DNA of 64,000 nucleotides from Aestuariibius violaceus (GTDB taxonomy: Bacteria; Pseudomonadota; Alphaproteobacteria; Rhodobacterales; Rhodobacteraceae). Shown one piece after another: positions 25,416 through 33,683 of this stretch. The first letter of the stretch is position 1. Every line of letters begins with the position of its first letter. The position numbers were made by a program, and so were the translations under genes. The notes under the pieces were generated by a model. That model saw only the letters and a list, made by a program, of their open reading frames with translations. It was not told the origin of the DNA and did not search any database. The DNA is taken from the NCBI RefSeq assembly GCF_040779325.2, contig NZ_JBFONT020000001.1:496001-560000 (forward strand), written 5' to 3'.

Positions 25416-26120
25416 GTGATGATCAAAGCTGTGTTGTTCGGATCGCTCGGCTCCATGACTGACCTGACGGATCTGGAGCGTCAGGCCTTCAATCGAGCAT
25501 TCGCGGATCACGGATTGGCCCTGCGTTGGTCTCGTGACCAATACCATGCAGCGATCAGGCGGTACGGTCGTTTCTCCGGGCTCGACAGTCTTATCCCCCG
25601 GCTCGGCCAATGCGATCCAGCGACGGTCTATTCCGATGTCGAGATGCATTTCCGAGATCTAATCGACGAGACCGAGATCACGCCCGACCCATGGTTTGTC
25701 GAAGCTGCCGCGATGTTGCAGCGTAAGGCGGTTAAACTCGCCCTTGTTACAGGGGCCTCGCGTCAAACGACGCTGCGGGTCCTTGCAAGCCTTTTCCCGT
25801 CATGCGCATCGCGCGTCTTTGACATCATCACAGCGGCTGAAGATGACGCAGGGCAGAAGCCTTCGCCCCATATCTATCGGTTTGCGCTGGACGAGCTACA
25901 CGTTGGGGCGAAGAATGCCATCGCTCTTGAAACCACGCGTGATGGTTTGAGGGCTGCAAAAGCCGCAGGGCTCTACACGATTTCGCTTCCGACCGGTGTC
26001 GTGGCTCCTTCCGAGCTGACACAGGCGGATGACCAACGGGCCAGAAAGCTCGACTTAAACATCTCCGAGTTCCATTTCCGCCAGTTCCAGTACCGACCTC
26101 AAGCATCCGCAAGAGTGTGA
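25416..26120 (+). CDS. HAD-superfamily protein lacking catalytic aspartates
   Basis: A 234-residue protein with the fold of subfamily IA HAD phosphatases, but motif I is degenerate. Where active enzymes read FDxDGT, this one reads F8-G-S-L-G-S13, so both the nucleophile (Gly9) and the acid/base aspartate (Leu11) are missing. Motif II (VTGAS, 111-115) and motif III Lys148 (GQKPSPHIY) are kept; motif IV is LETTRDGLRAAKAAG, where a second acidic residue is usual. It is therefore probably not a phosphatase and may bind a phosphorylated ligand or regulate. It starts 9 bases after the RND pump with GGAGG upstream, so it is the third gene of that operon. Confidence 0.8.
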   Translation: MMIKAVLFGSLGSMTDLTDLERQAFNRAFADHGLALRWSRDQYHAAIRRYGRFSGLDSLIPRLGQCDPATVYSDVEMHFRDLIDETEITPDPWFVEAAAMLQRKAVKLALVTGASRQTTLRVLASLFPSCASRVFDIITAAEDDAGQKPSPHIYRFALDELHVGAKNAIALETTRDGLRAAKAAGLYTISLPTGVVAPSELTQADDQRARKLDLNISEFHFRQFQYRPQASARV

Positions 26121-26134
26121 GGTGTCAATTCGAA

Positions 26135-26211
26135 TGGCGACCCCGACAGGATTCGAACCTGTGACCTACCGCTTAGGAGGCGGTCGCTCTATCCTGCTGA
26201 GCTACGGGGCC
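26135..26211 (-). tRNA. tRNA-Arg, anticodon CCU
   Basis: The minus strand folds as a full 77-base tRNA with encoded CCA: acceptor GGCCCCG with CGGGGTC (one G-T pair), D arm GCTCAGCAGGATAGAGC, anticodon arm ACCGC-CTCCTAA-GCGGT with anticodon CCT, and T arm with GGTTCGAATCC. It reads the rare arginine codon AGG. No intron. Confidence 0.97.
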
Positions 26212-26312
26212 GTTCTCTCCTTTTGTCTCTCCTGATTGCACGAGGCAAGTCTTGGCCTTCGCTTGAGGCGCCGCTAAGGACTTGTCTCCATGACGATGTG
26301 TGAAAATAGACA

Positions 26313-27326
26313 ATGCGCAAACGAAGCCTGACGCTCCGTGACGTGTCCGAAGCCTCCGGCGTCTCAGAGATGACGGTGAGCCGCGTCCTCCGCGGCAAGG
26401 GCGATGTATCCGAGGCAACCCGGCTCAAGGTTCGCGAGGCAGCGAAACGGCTCGGCTACGTGCCCAATCAGATCGCAGGCGCACTCGCGTCGCAACGCGT
26501 CAACCTCATCGCGGTCATCATCCCGTCTCTCGCCAACATGGTATTCCCCGAAGTCCTGCGCGGGATCTCCAAAGCGCTTGAAGAGACCTCTTATCAACCC
26601 GTCATCGGCGTTACCGACTATCTCCCCGAGAAAGAGGAGAAGGTTCTTTACGAGATGCTCTCCTGGCGCCCCGCCGGGATCATCATCGCAGGCCTCGAAC
26701 ACTCGGAAGGTTCTCGAGCCATGCTGCGCGCCTCGGGTGTGCCCGTTGTTGAGATTATGGATGTCGACGGGGAAGCCATCGATGCCTGCGTTGGCATCTC
26801 GCATCGCCGCGCCGGTCGCCTGATGGCCGAACGGATCCTCGATGCAGGATACCGGAAAATCGGTTTCCTCGGCACCAAGATGCCGCTCGACCATCGGGCG
26901 CGGAAACGGTTCGAGGGCTTCACCGAGCGGCTTGCCAAAGGCGGTGTCGAGGTCGCGGATCAGGAATTCTATTCCGGAGGATCCGCATTGGCAAAGGGCA
27001 GGGAGATGACGGCGACGATCCTCTCGCGCTCACCCAAGCTGGATTTTCTCTACTACTCCAACGACATGATCGGGGCAGGGGGCCTGCTCTACCTTCTAGA
27101 GAGCGGGCGCCGGATACCAGACGATATCGGCCTCGCTGGTTTCAATGGAGTGGAACTGCTCGATGGTCTTCCGATCAGGCTGGCGACGATGGACGCTTGC
27201 CGCCGAGAGATCGGAGAGAAAGCAGCCGAGATCGTACTTGCCCAGTACAGCGGTGAAGTGTCCGAAGGCGAGATCCTGATCGAGCTTCAGCCAAGACTAG
27301 CCCCCGGCGATACTTTGAGAGACTGA
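26313..27326 (+). CDS. LacI-family transcriptional regulator (GntR-like)
   Basis: A 337-residue repressor with an N-terminal LacI helix-turn-helix (LTLRDVSEASGVSEMTVSRVLRG, about 6-28), the hinge helix (VPNQIAGALAS) and a periplasmic-binding-like sensor domain with DDIGLAGFNG near the end. The sequence resembles the gluconate-repressor branch more than LacI itself. No sugar genes lie next to it; fliI follows on the other strand, so the target regulon is not local. There is no clear ribosome site, only AT-rich sequence before the ATG. Confidence 0.88.
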   Translation: MRKRSLTLRDVSEASGVSEMTVSRVLRGKGDVSEATRLKVREAAKRLGYVPNQIAGALASQRVNLIAVIIPSLANMVFPEVLRGISKALEETSYQPVIGVTDYLPEKEEKVLYEMLSWRPAGIIIAGLEHSEGSRAMLRASGVPVVEIMDVDGEAIDACVGISHRRAGRLMAERILDAGYRKIGFLGTKMPLDHRARKRFEGFTERLAKGGVEVADQEFYSGGSALAKGREMTATILSRSPKLDFLYYSNDMIGAGGLLYLLESGRRIPDDIGLAGFNGVELLDGLPIRLATMDACRREIGEKAAEIVLAQYSGEVSEGEILIELQPRLAPGDTLRD

Positions 27327-27403
27327 GCTATCTCAAGCATCAGGGTCGCCAATCCAGAGAGCCGATCGGTTCGAAGACGGGATAGCTCCGTTGGGCAAAT
27401 GGA

Positions 27404-28762
27404 TCAGCCGGCAGATTTCCCCAAAGACGCCCACGCTTTTCTGGCGCCGAGGCTCAGAACAGATCCCAGGCGAGTAAAACTCTCCTCGATCCCGTCCGGT
27501 TCGTCTTCGGCCAGAAACGCGTCGATAAGGGGGAAGCTCGCGATCGCCTCATCGATCACGGCATCCGTCCCGGTCGTATAAAGCCCAGCCTGAACCATCA
27601 TCTCGGACTTTTCATACAGCGCCAGCCTGCGCCGCGCCTCCATCAAGCGCGCGTTCTCGTCATCGCTCGCGGCCCCCGGAAGCGCGCGAGAGACAGAGCG
27701 CGACAGATCGACCGCCGGAAATCGCCCGCGCTCCGCAATCGACCGATCCAGAACGACGTGCCCGTCGAGCACCCCGCGCAGCATATCGGCGACCGGCTCC
27801 TCCATATCCGATCCAGCGACAAGCACGCTGAAGACCGCCGTGATATCCCCCGACGCGCCGGCTCCGGTTCCAGCACGTTCGCAAAGGGACGTAAGCGTAT
27901 GCGCCGTCGACGGGGGAAACCCGCGAAGTGCGGCGCTCTCACCCGCGGCGGTCGCGATCTCCCGATGCGCCTCCGCGAGCCGAGTGATCGAGTCGACGAT
28001 CAGAAGGACATTGTTCCCCTGATCCCGAAAGTACTCTGCAACCGCCATCGCCGAGAACGCACACCGCCGACGCTCCTGCGCGGGGCGGTCGGACGTCGCC
28101 GCAACAATGACAGTTCGCGCAAGTCCCTCTGCACCGAGAACCTCCTCAGCAAAATGCCGCACCTCGCGCCCGCGCTCGCCGATCAGCCCGACGACGACTA
28201 CGTCAGCCGAAACACCGCGGCAGAACTGTCCAAGAAGCGTCGACTTGCCCACGCCAGACCCGGCAAAAAGCCCAACGCGCTGACCTCGCACAAGGGGAAG
28301 GAAGGTATTGAACGCCCGCAACCCCGTCGACAGGCGGTCGCCAAAGGCCCGCCGGGCAACAGGCGGAGGAGGCGGTCCCTCGATCGCAAGGGGCACCGCC
28401 CCCGGGGCCAGCGGCTTCCCATCTAGCGGCGCACCAAACGGATCGACAACCCGGCCCAGCCAAGCGGCGCTCGGCGCGATGCCCGCCCGCCCCTCAAGCA
28501 ACATCCTCTGACCCGTCCGCAGCCCTGTGGACGGCCCGTCGGGCAAAGCGATGGTACGATCACCGGAGATGCGGACAATCTGTGCAAAGAAGCCGTCCGA
28601 AAGTGGTGAAAGCAGCCGCAGCCGATCGCCGATACGCCCGACGCTCCCAATACCCTCAAGAGTGATCGTCGCCGGGTCGATCGCCACGATGCGCCCGACC
28701 GGCTGCGGGCGGGCTCCCGGACCCAGTCGATCCTGCATCTCTTTGAATACCGCCTTGGCCAT
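27404..28762 (-). CDS. fliI: Flagellar export ATPase FliI
   Basis: The 452-residue ATPase powers delivery of flagellar subunits to the export gate and resembles the F1 beta subunit. Walker A is GSGVGKST (168-175), followed by GLIGERGREV (192-201) and the Walker B region NVLLIVDSITR (251-261); the C-terminus is the family's helical cap. The start is the ATG at 28762 with GGAGA seven bases upstream; the TTG before it is not needed. It stands alone on the minus strand and diverges from flgB. FliH and a FliJ candidate are encoded elsewhere in the cluster. Confidence 0.96.
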   Translation of the reverse strand: MAKAVFKEMQDRLGPGARPQPVGRIVAIDPATITLEGIGSVGRIGDRLRLLSPLSDGFFAQIVRISGDRTIALPDGPSTGLRTGQRMLLEGRAGIAPSAAWLGRVVDPFGAPLDGKPLAPGAVPLAIEGPPPPPVARRAFGDRLSTGLRAFNTFLPLVRGQRVGLFAGSGVGKSTLLGQFCRGVSADVVVVGLIGERGREVRHFAEEVLGAEGLARTVIVAATSDRPAQERRRCAFSAMAVAEYFRDQGNNVLLIVDSITRLAEAHREIATAAGESAALRGFPPSTAHTLTSLCERAGTGAGASGDITAVFSVLVAGSDMEEPVADMLRGVLDGHVVLDRSIAERGRFPAVDLSRSVSRALPGAASDDENARLMEARRRLALYEKSEMMVQAGLYTTGTDAVIDEAIASFPLIDAFLAEDEPDGIEESFTRLGSVLSLGARKAWASLGKSAG

Positions 28763-28808
28763 CAATTTCTCCGCTCTTCGTTAACAACGGTTTCTTAGGG
28801 AATCGGGG

Positions 28809-28823
28809 TTAAGCCTTGGTTGA
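28809..28823 (+). promoter_or_regulatory. Candidate CtrA box in the fliI-flgB region
   Basis: TTAA-N7-TTGA, one mismatch from the CtrA consensus TTAA-N7-TTAA, lies 20 bases before the flgB start and within the region shared with fliI. CtrA control of flagellar genes is known in Rhodobacterales. A second TTAAC lies at about 28782. Confidence 0.45.
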
Positions 28824-28842
28824 AAGCCGAGGGGTAACCCCG

Positions 28843-29226
28843 ATGTACGAAGATCTTTCCGTGTTTCGCATCGCATTCGATGCCGCCCGACACGCCGGCC
28901 AGCGTCAGGCCGTCGTGGCCCGCAACGTGGCCAACGCGGACACACCCGGATACCGCAGCCAGGACATCGAACCGTTCTCGCTCTCGGCCACGAAAGACAG
29001 CTTCGCGCCGAAATCGACCCGTCAGGGTCATCTCAGCGCGACCGAACCCGCGCGCCTCTGGTCCGTCTCAAACGTGGCCGAACCGGGGTCAATGTCGCCG
29101 AATGGAAATGACGTTTCCCTCGAAACGGAAATGCTGCGGGCAATCGACGCCGACCGCCAGCACAACCGGGCATTGGCGGTCTACAGGCACGCGATGACCG
29201 TCCTGCGGACGAGCCTCGGCAGATAG
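28843..29226 (+). CDS. flgB: Flagellar proximal rod protein FlgB
   Basis: A 127-residue rod component of the basal body, exported by the flagellar type III system. The conserved N-terminal ARNVANADTPGYRSQDI is present, and the C-terminal helix carries the EMLRAIDADRQHNRALAVYRHA pattern. I start at MYEDLSVF (28843), preceded by GAGGGG, rather than at an upstream in-frame codon whose extension would cover the putative CtrA site. First gene of a nine-gene plus-strand operon. Confidence 0.93.
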   Translation: MYEDLSVFRIAFDAARHAGQRQAVVARNVANADTPGYRSQDIEPFSLSATKDSFAPKSTRQGHLSATEPARLWSVSNVAEPGSMSPNGNDVSLETEMLRAIDADRQHNRALAVYRHAMTVLRTSLGR

Positions 29227-29237
29227 AGGTCAGATCG

Positions 29238-29630
29238 ATGAACGAATTCAGTGACGCTCTCGGGATATCGGCCAGCGGCTTGCGCGCGCAGGCGACGCGG
29301 CTGCGCTACACGTCCGAAAACATCGCCAATACTGACACCCCGGGCTACCGCCGAAAGATTACGAGCTTCGAGGCTCATGTTGAAAAAGGGCGTCCGGACG
29401 GGACGGTGTCCTCCGGACCGATGCGGCTCGATCCGTCCGCCCTTGCCCGAATTCACGACCCCGCCCATCCGATGGCCGACGAGGCGGGATACTACGATGG
29501 ATCAAACGTCAATCTCTTGATCGAAATCGCCGACGCCCGTGAGGCGCAACGCAGCTACGAGGCCAATCTCAAGATCTTCGATCAGACCCGCCAGATGTCC
29601 TCGGCCCTAATGGACCTCCTCAGACGGTAA
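29238..29630 (+). CDS. flgC: Flagellar rod protein FlgC
   Basis: A 130-residue rod protein. The rod signature near the N-terminus reads SENIANTDTPGYRRK, and the C-terminus has VNLLIEIADAREAQRSYEANL, as in FlgC. It lies 11 bases after flgB and 12 before fliE. Export is through the flagellar gate; no cleavable signal peptide is present or expected. Confidence 0.94.
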   Translation: MNEFSDALGISASGLRAQATRLRYTSENIANTDTPGYRRKITSFEAHVEKGRPDGTVSSGPMRLDPSALARIHDPAHPMADEAGYYDGSNVNLLIEIADAREAQRSYEANLKIFDQTRQMSSALMDLLRR

Positions 29631-29642
29631 GGAACCTGCCCC

Positions 29643-29915
29643 ATGGAACTGACCAGCGCGCTTGCCGCCCGCTCCTACCTCGACACACGTCCCGCCACGG
29701 CGCCCGAACCGGGCGGGCTGGCCTCCGCCGCACAAAGCTTCGCCGCCACCCTTCAGGAGAGCGAGGCAACAGCCACAGCGGCCCTGACATCCGGCGCTGA
29801 CCCGCATTCGCTCGTCCAGGCCCTCGCCCAGACGGAGCTGGCGATCGAAACGGCAGTCACGATCCGCGATCGGGTCGTCGAAGCCTATCAGGAAATTCTG
29901 CGGATGCCGGTCTGA
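29643..29915 (+). CDS. fliE: Flagellar hook-basal body protein FliE
   Basis: A 90-residue helical protein that joins the MS-ring to the rod. The C-terminal half (DPHSLVQALAQTELAIETAVTIRDRVVEAYQEILRMPV) is the conserved FliE region; the N-terminus is alanine-rich and variable. The gene lies between flgC and fliQ, with 5 bases to fliQ. Length is slightly under the usual 100 or so. Confidence 0.93.
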   Translation: MELTSALAARSYLDTRPATAPEPGGLASAAQSFAATLQESEATATAALTSGADPHSLVQALAQTELAIETAVTIRDRVVEAYQEILRMPV

Positions 29916-29920
29916 TCCAG

Positions 29921-30187
29921 ATGACAGAGCCGCTTTTTTACGACGTGCTGAGGCAAGGCCTTTGGATCTCGGCCATCATCTCTCTGCCGATCCTGAGCGT
30001 CGCGCTTATCGCGGGCGTCACTGTGGGACTCTTTCAGGCGCTGACCTCGGTCCAGGAGATGACGCTGACCTTCGTGCCGAAGCTCGGCGCGATCGTCGCC
30101 GTCTTCTGGGTCACGATGAACTTCATGACCGAAACGCTGGTGGCCTTCTTCACCGATCGGCTCGTGCCCCTCATCGCGGGAGGATGA
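29921..30187 (+). CDS. fliQ: Flagellar export gate protein FliQ
   Basis: An 88-residue inner-membrane subunit of the export channel with two hydrophobic helices (about 18-40 and 52-76). The ALTSVQEMTLTFVPKLGAI loop between them is characteristic. In the assembled gate four copies join FliP5-FliR1. Here FliQ sits among rod genes, while FliP and FliR are in other operons of the cluster. Confidence 0.95.
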   Translation: MTEPLFYDVLRQGLWISAIISLPILSVALIAGVTVGLFQALTSVQEMTLTFVPKLGAIVAVFWVTMNFMTETLVAFFTDRLVPLIAGG

Positions 30188-30190
30188 AAG

Positions 30191-30904
30191 ATGGATAACG
30201 CCGGATATGCCGCCCTGACCCGCCAGAGCGGGCTGATGAACGAGATGCGGCTGATCGCAAACAACATCGCCAACACCTCGACGACCGGCTACCGTCAAGA
30301 GGGGATCATCTTCTCCGAATACGTCGCCGATATCGGTGAGGCGCCATCGCTTTCCATGGCAACGGGCCGCGTCAAGATGACGTCGCAAAGCCAGGGCGCC
30401 CTGACCCAGACAGGAAACCCCTTCGATCTGGCGATCGAAGGGGACGGCTACTTTCAGATCGAAACCACTGAGGGACTTCGCCTGACCCGCGCTGGGCACT
30501 TCACCCCGAATGCAGAGGGCGATCTAGTGACCCCCGACGGTCATCGCGTTCTTGACGCTGGCGGGGCGCCCGTCTTCGTTCCGACGGATCTCGGCACGGT
30601 GGGCATCGCGGCGGACGGTACCGTCAGCGCCGGCGGCACGCCTCTAGCCCAGATCGGAGTGGTCCAGCCCTCTGATCCCACTGCCCTGATGCGCGAGCAA
30701 GGAACCCTCTTCGTGCCCGAAGGCGAGGTCCTCCCCGTCGAAAATGGCCGCATCCTTCAAGGATTTCTGGAGGAATCAAATGTGTCCCCCGTCCTGCAAA
30801 TCTCTCGGATGATCGAGGTTCAACGGGCCTACGAACTTGGCCAGTCCTTCCTCGAAAACGAAGACGAGCGGATGCGCTCCGTCTTCCGTCTGCTCGGCCG
30901 TTAA
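30191..30904 (+). CDS. flgF: Flagellar rod protein FlgF
   Basis: A 237-residue proximal rod protein of the rod/hook family. The N-terminal rod motif is IANNIANTSTTGYRQEG; the central GNPFDLAIEGDGYFQIET and the C-terminal VSPVLQISRMIEVQRAYELGQSF are both typical of FlgF/FlgG proteins. The slightly shorter length and position just before flgG favour FlgF. 13 bases separate it from flgG. Confidence 0.92.
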   Translation: MDNAGYAALTRQSGLMNEMRLIANNIANTSTTGYRQEGIIFSEYVADIGEAPSLSMATGRVKMTSQSQGALTQTGNPFDLAIEGDGYFQIETTEGLRLTRAGHFTPNAEGDLVTPDGHRVLDAGGAPVFVPTDLGTVGIAADGTVSAGGTPLAQIGVVQPSDPTALMREQGTLFVPEGEVLPVENGRILQGFLEESNVSPVLQISRMIEVQRAYELGQSFLENEDERMRSVFRLLGR

Positions 30905-30917
30905 GGAGAAGATCGCG

Positions 30918-31703
30918 ATGCGCGCACTCAAGATCGCAGCCACCGGCATGACCGCACAGCAGATGCGGGTCGAAGTCATATCGAACAATCTCGCGAATAT
31001 GAGCACGACGGGCTACAACGCCCGTCGCGCGGAATTCGCCGACCTCCATTACCAGCAGATCTCCCGCCCCGGAACGATCAACGCCACCGACGGGACGGTC
31101 CTGCCCACGGGTGTCCAGGCGGGTCTGGGCGTGCGAACCGCGTCGGTTTCGATGATCCTCTCCCAAGGATCACTGTCCGCGACCAACGGCGATCTCGACC
31201 TCGCAATCGAAGGCGAAGGCTATCTCGAGGTCACTCTGCCTGACGGGCGCCAGGCCTATACCCGCGACGGGGGCCTCAAGCGCACGGGCGATGGCCTGAT
31301 CGTGACGTCCGACGGCTTTCCGGTCGCGCCGGAAATCACCATCCCGCGGGATGCACGCTCGATCTCGATCAACGCCGAAGGAGAGGTCTACGCCTATTTC
31401 AACGACCGGGTCGAACCAGAGCTTCTCGGTCAGTTCACACTGGCCGGCTTCACCAACCCACGTGGCCTTGAAGCGATCGGTAGCAACCTTTTTCTCGAAA
31501 CCAGTGCATCGGGCCCCGCAGCGATTGCCGAACCAGGCCGGGACGGACTTGGTGTCGTGCGCCAAGGATATCTCGAAGACAGCTCGGTTGATTCGGTGAA
31601 AGAAATCACGGATCTGATCGAAGCCCAGCGCGGGTACGAGATGAACTCCAAGGTCATCAGCGCCGCCGATCAGATGCTTGGCGCCACGGTCCAGATCAGA
31701 TGA
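30918..31703 (+). CDS. flgG: Flagellar distal rod protein FlgG
   Basis: The 261-residue main subunit of the distal rod. MRALKIAATGMTAQQMRVEV and SNNLANMSTTGYNARRAEF at the N-terminus, GDLDLAIEGEGYLEV in the middle and SVDSVKEITDLIEAQRGYEMNSKV at the C-terminus are nearly diagnostic. The start at 30918 follows AAGGAGA. It overlaps flgA by 4 bases. Confidence 0.96.
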   Translation: MRALKIAATGMTAQQMRVEVISNNLANMSTTGYNARRAEFADLHYQQISRPGTINATDGTVLPTGVQAGLGVRTASVSMILSQGSLSATNGDLDLAIEGEGYLEVTLPDGRQAYTRDGGLKRTGDGLIVTSDGFPVAPEITIPRDARSISINAEGEVYAYFNDRVEPELLGQFTLAGFTNPRGLEAIGSNLFLETSASGPAAIAEPGRDGLGVVRQGYLEDSSVDSVKEITDLIEAQRGYEMNSKVISAADQMLGATVQIR

Positions 31704-32116
31704 TCCGCACCGCCTTCGTTCTATTCCTACTCGGCGGTCCGGCTGTTGCCGACACGATCGTCGCGACCCGCACGATCCGTCCGCAAAGCATCATCACCTC
31801 AGGCGATATCGAACGCCGCGATGGCGTCGTCTCCGGCGCAATCGACAACGTTGATCTCGTCGTCGGAATGGAGGCACGGTCAGCTCTCTACCCGGGCCGT
31901 CCCATCCTCTTCGCGCAAATCGGCCCGCCCGCCATCGTCGAGCGCAATCAGATCCTGACGCTCGTTTTCCAGGAGGGCGCGCTGACGATTTCGACGGAGG
32001 GCCGGGCATTGGGCCGAGGTGCTGCGGGAGAGAAGATCCGCGTGATGAACCTCGCCTCCCGAAACACCGTCACGGCACTGATCGGACAGGATGGAACCGC
32101 CTATGTCTCAAACTAG
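31700..32116 (+). CDS. flgA: P-ring assembly chaperone FlgA
   Basis: A 138-residue periplasmic chaperone for P-ring formation by FlgI. A signal peptide (MIRTAFVLFLLGGPAVA) is followed by a SAF-like domain (ATRTIRPQSIITSGDIERR) and the C-terminal GEKIRVMNLASRNTVTALI block. It overlaps flgG at its start and flgH at its end. FlgI, its client, is encoded at 46350-47459. Confidence 0.93.
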   Translation: MIRTAFVLFLLGGPAVADTIVATRTIRPQSIITSGDIERRDGVVSGAIDNVDLVVGMEARSALYPGRPILFAQIGPPAIVERNQILTLVFQEGALTISTEGRALGRGAAGEKIRVMNLASRNTVTALIGQDGTAYVSN

Positions 32117-32843
32117 AACCGTCATCATCCTTGCCGGGCTATGCCTTGCCGCATTGGCGGGATGCGCCCGCGTGAAGGATATCGGTCAGGCGCCTGACCT
32201 GACCCCGGCCACCGCAACGCCGGAACATGCGGCAATGCTGACGCCCAGCCTGCCTTTCGACCTCGTCCCGGACACGCCGACCGACAACGCCTCGCTCTGG
32301 GAAAGTGGCCCCCGGTCGCTTCTCGGCGACCGCCGCGCCATGACCCGTGGCGACATCCTGACCGTCGTTGTGGAAATCGACGACAAGGCCGAGATCTCAA
32401 ACTCGACCGAACGGTCGCGCGGTGCATCTGAGGATCTGTCCGTTCCCTCGCTCCTCGGGATTCCACAACGGGTCGACCCGCGGCTTCCGGAAGGTGCGTC
32501 GCTCGCAGATGCCGTGCAGCTCGACTCCTCCAGCAACTCCAGTGGGGACGGTTCGGTGCGTCGCAACGAAAAACTCACGCTGCGGATCGCCGCGACGATC
32601 ACCGACGTGATGCCGAACGGCGTCCTCGCTATATCGGGCAGTCAGGAGGTGCGCGTGAACTTCGAGGTGCGCGAGCTTCTCGTCAGCGGATTCGTCCGAC
32701 CGGAGGACATTACCCGCCAGAACGAGATCACCTATGACAAGATCGCGTCGGCCCGTGTGTCCTACGGCGGACGCGGCCAGATTACTGACGTACAGCAGCC
32801 CCGCTACGGCCAGCAGATCACCGATATCCTCCTGCCGTTCTGA
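32103..32843 (+). CDS. flgH: Flagellar L-ring lipoprotein FlgH
   Basis: Outer-membrane L-ring subunit. A lipoprotein signal is present: a hydrophobic stretch ending LAALAGC, so the mature protein would begin with the lipidated cysteine. The core has MTRGDILTVVVEIDDKAEISNST, GDGSVRRNEKLTLRIAATIT and NGVLAISGSQEVRVNFE, typical of FlgH. The start is either the ATG at 32103 (chosen) or the in-frame ATG at 32091; both overlap the end of flgA. Confidence 0.95.
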   Translation: MSQTRTVIILAGLCLAALAGCARVKDIGQAPDLTPATATPEHAAMLTPSLPFDLVPDTPTDNASLWESGPRSLLGDRRAMTRGDILTVVVEIDDKAEISNSTERSRGASEDLSVPSLLGIPQRVDPRLPEGASLADAVQLDSSSNSSGDGSVRRNEKLTLRIAATITDVMPNGVLAISGSQEVRVNFEVRELLVSGFVRPEDITRQNEITYDKIASARVSYGGRGQITDVQQPRYGQQITDILLPF

Positions 32844-32849
32844 TCCACC

Positions 32850-33311
32850 ATGCGCCTGATTGCCCCCCTTGTTCTTTTCCTTCTTCTGACTGGCGCGGGC
32901 GTCGGTGCGGGCCTTGCCTTGCGGCCGGCACCCGACCCCGAAGCGGAGAAGGAGGGGGAAATGAAAGAGGTTGAGGAGGAGAAAGGCCCATCGGCCTTCG
33001 CCCGGCTCGGCAATCAGTTCGTTGTGCCCGTCCTGGACAACGGCGAAGTCAGCGATCTGGTCGTCATCACCCTAAGCGTCGAAGTTACGGAGGGCTCCGA
33101 AGATCTCGTCTATACGCGAGAGCCCAAGCTCCGCGATGCGTTTCTGAGGGTTCTCTTCGAACACGCCAATGCGGGCGGGTTTGGCGGTGATTTCACCGAA
33201 ACGCAGCTTCTGGATGTTTTGCGGGAACATCTTCGGGTCGCCGCTATCGCAGTCGTCGGCGACACTGTCATCGACGTCCTGATAATCGAAGTCGTTCGGC
33301 AGGAAGTCTGA
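32850..33311 (+). CDS. FliL-like flagellar protein, second copy
   Basis: A 153-residue protein with one N-terminal membrane helix (about 5-24), a highly charged Glu/Lys linker (PEAEKEGEMKEVEEEKG) and a C-terminal periplasmic domain containing FVVPVLDNGEVSDLVVITLSVEV and REPKLRDAFLRVLFEHAN, which resembles the FliL fold. It ends the flgB-flgH operon, 6 bases after flgH. A second, more typical FliL is encoded at 42180-42656, so this window has two paralogues, and this one may have a specialised stator or basal-body role. The conserved ending is LIIEVVRQEV. Confidence 0.7.
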   Translation: MRLIAPLVLFLLLTGAGVGAGLALRPAPDPEAEKEGEMKEVEEEKGPSAFARLGNQFVVPVLDNGEVSDLVVITLSVEVTEGSEDLVYTREPKLRDAFLRVLFEHANAGGFGGDFTETQLLDVLREHLRVAAIAVVGDTVIDVLIIEVVRQEV

Positions 33312-33329
33312 CCCCGATCTCAACAATTC

Positions 33330-33683
33330 TCACCGCTTCCCGGTAAGCTGACGCAGCACATCATATCGGCCGAATGTCCGCTTCATGCGATCGCGCTGAT
33401 CAGCGCTCTCCGCCCGAATCCGTGCCAGATCGCGAAGCAGCTTGTCCCTCTCCGCATTGCCCCATCGGCGCCACGCGATCTCCGCGCTGGCGAGAATCGC
33501 GGGATCGCCTTCGGCCGCCTCGGGATCGAAACGTCGCTTCAGAAGGGTATCGAGACGGCTGATCGCAGCTTCGATGGCGCGCTGACGCTCCAGTACCTCC
33601 CGAAAGCGGGCCTGTTCAGCCTGCCACATCGCCTCGCTGACCTCTGAGAGCCCGGCGAGGCGGGCGGGCGCGGGCCGTTTCAT
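33330..33683 (-). CDS. Coiled-coil protein after flhB, FliJ candidate
   Basis: A 117-residue protein, mostly charged alpha helix with heptad-like spacing (QAEQARFREVLERQRAIEAAISRLDTLLKRR and further on NAERDKLLRDLARIRAESADQRDRM). Sequence alone does not identify it. The size, the coiled-coil nature and the 4-base overlap with flhB suggest a FliJ/YscO-like export component, since FliH and FliI are encoded in the window but no canonical FliJ is. It is the last gene of the long minus-strand operon and meets the convergent fliL-like gene. Other accessory roles remain possible. Confidence 0.5.
   Translation of the reverse strand: MKRPAPARLAGLSEVSEAMWQAEQARFREVLERQRAIEAAISRLDTLLKRRFDPEAAEGDPAILASAEIAWRRWGNAERDKLLRDLARIRAESADQRDRMKRTFGRYDVLRQLTGKR

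Noticed and set aside
28780..28815. Three TTAA/TTAG half-sites at 14-bp spacing before flgB
   Set aside because: The spacing (N10) does not fit CtrA (N7); only the TTAA-N7-TTGA pair at 28809 was kept.
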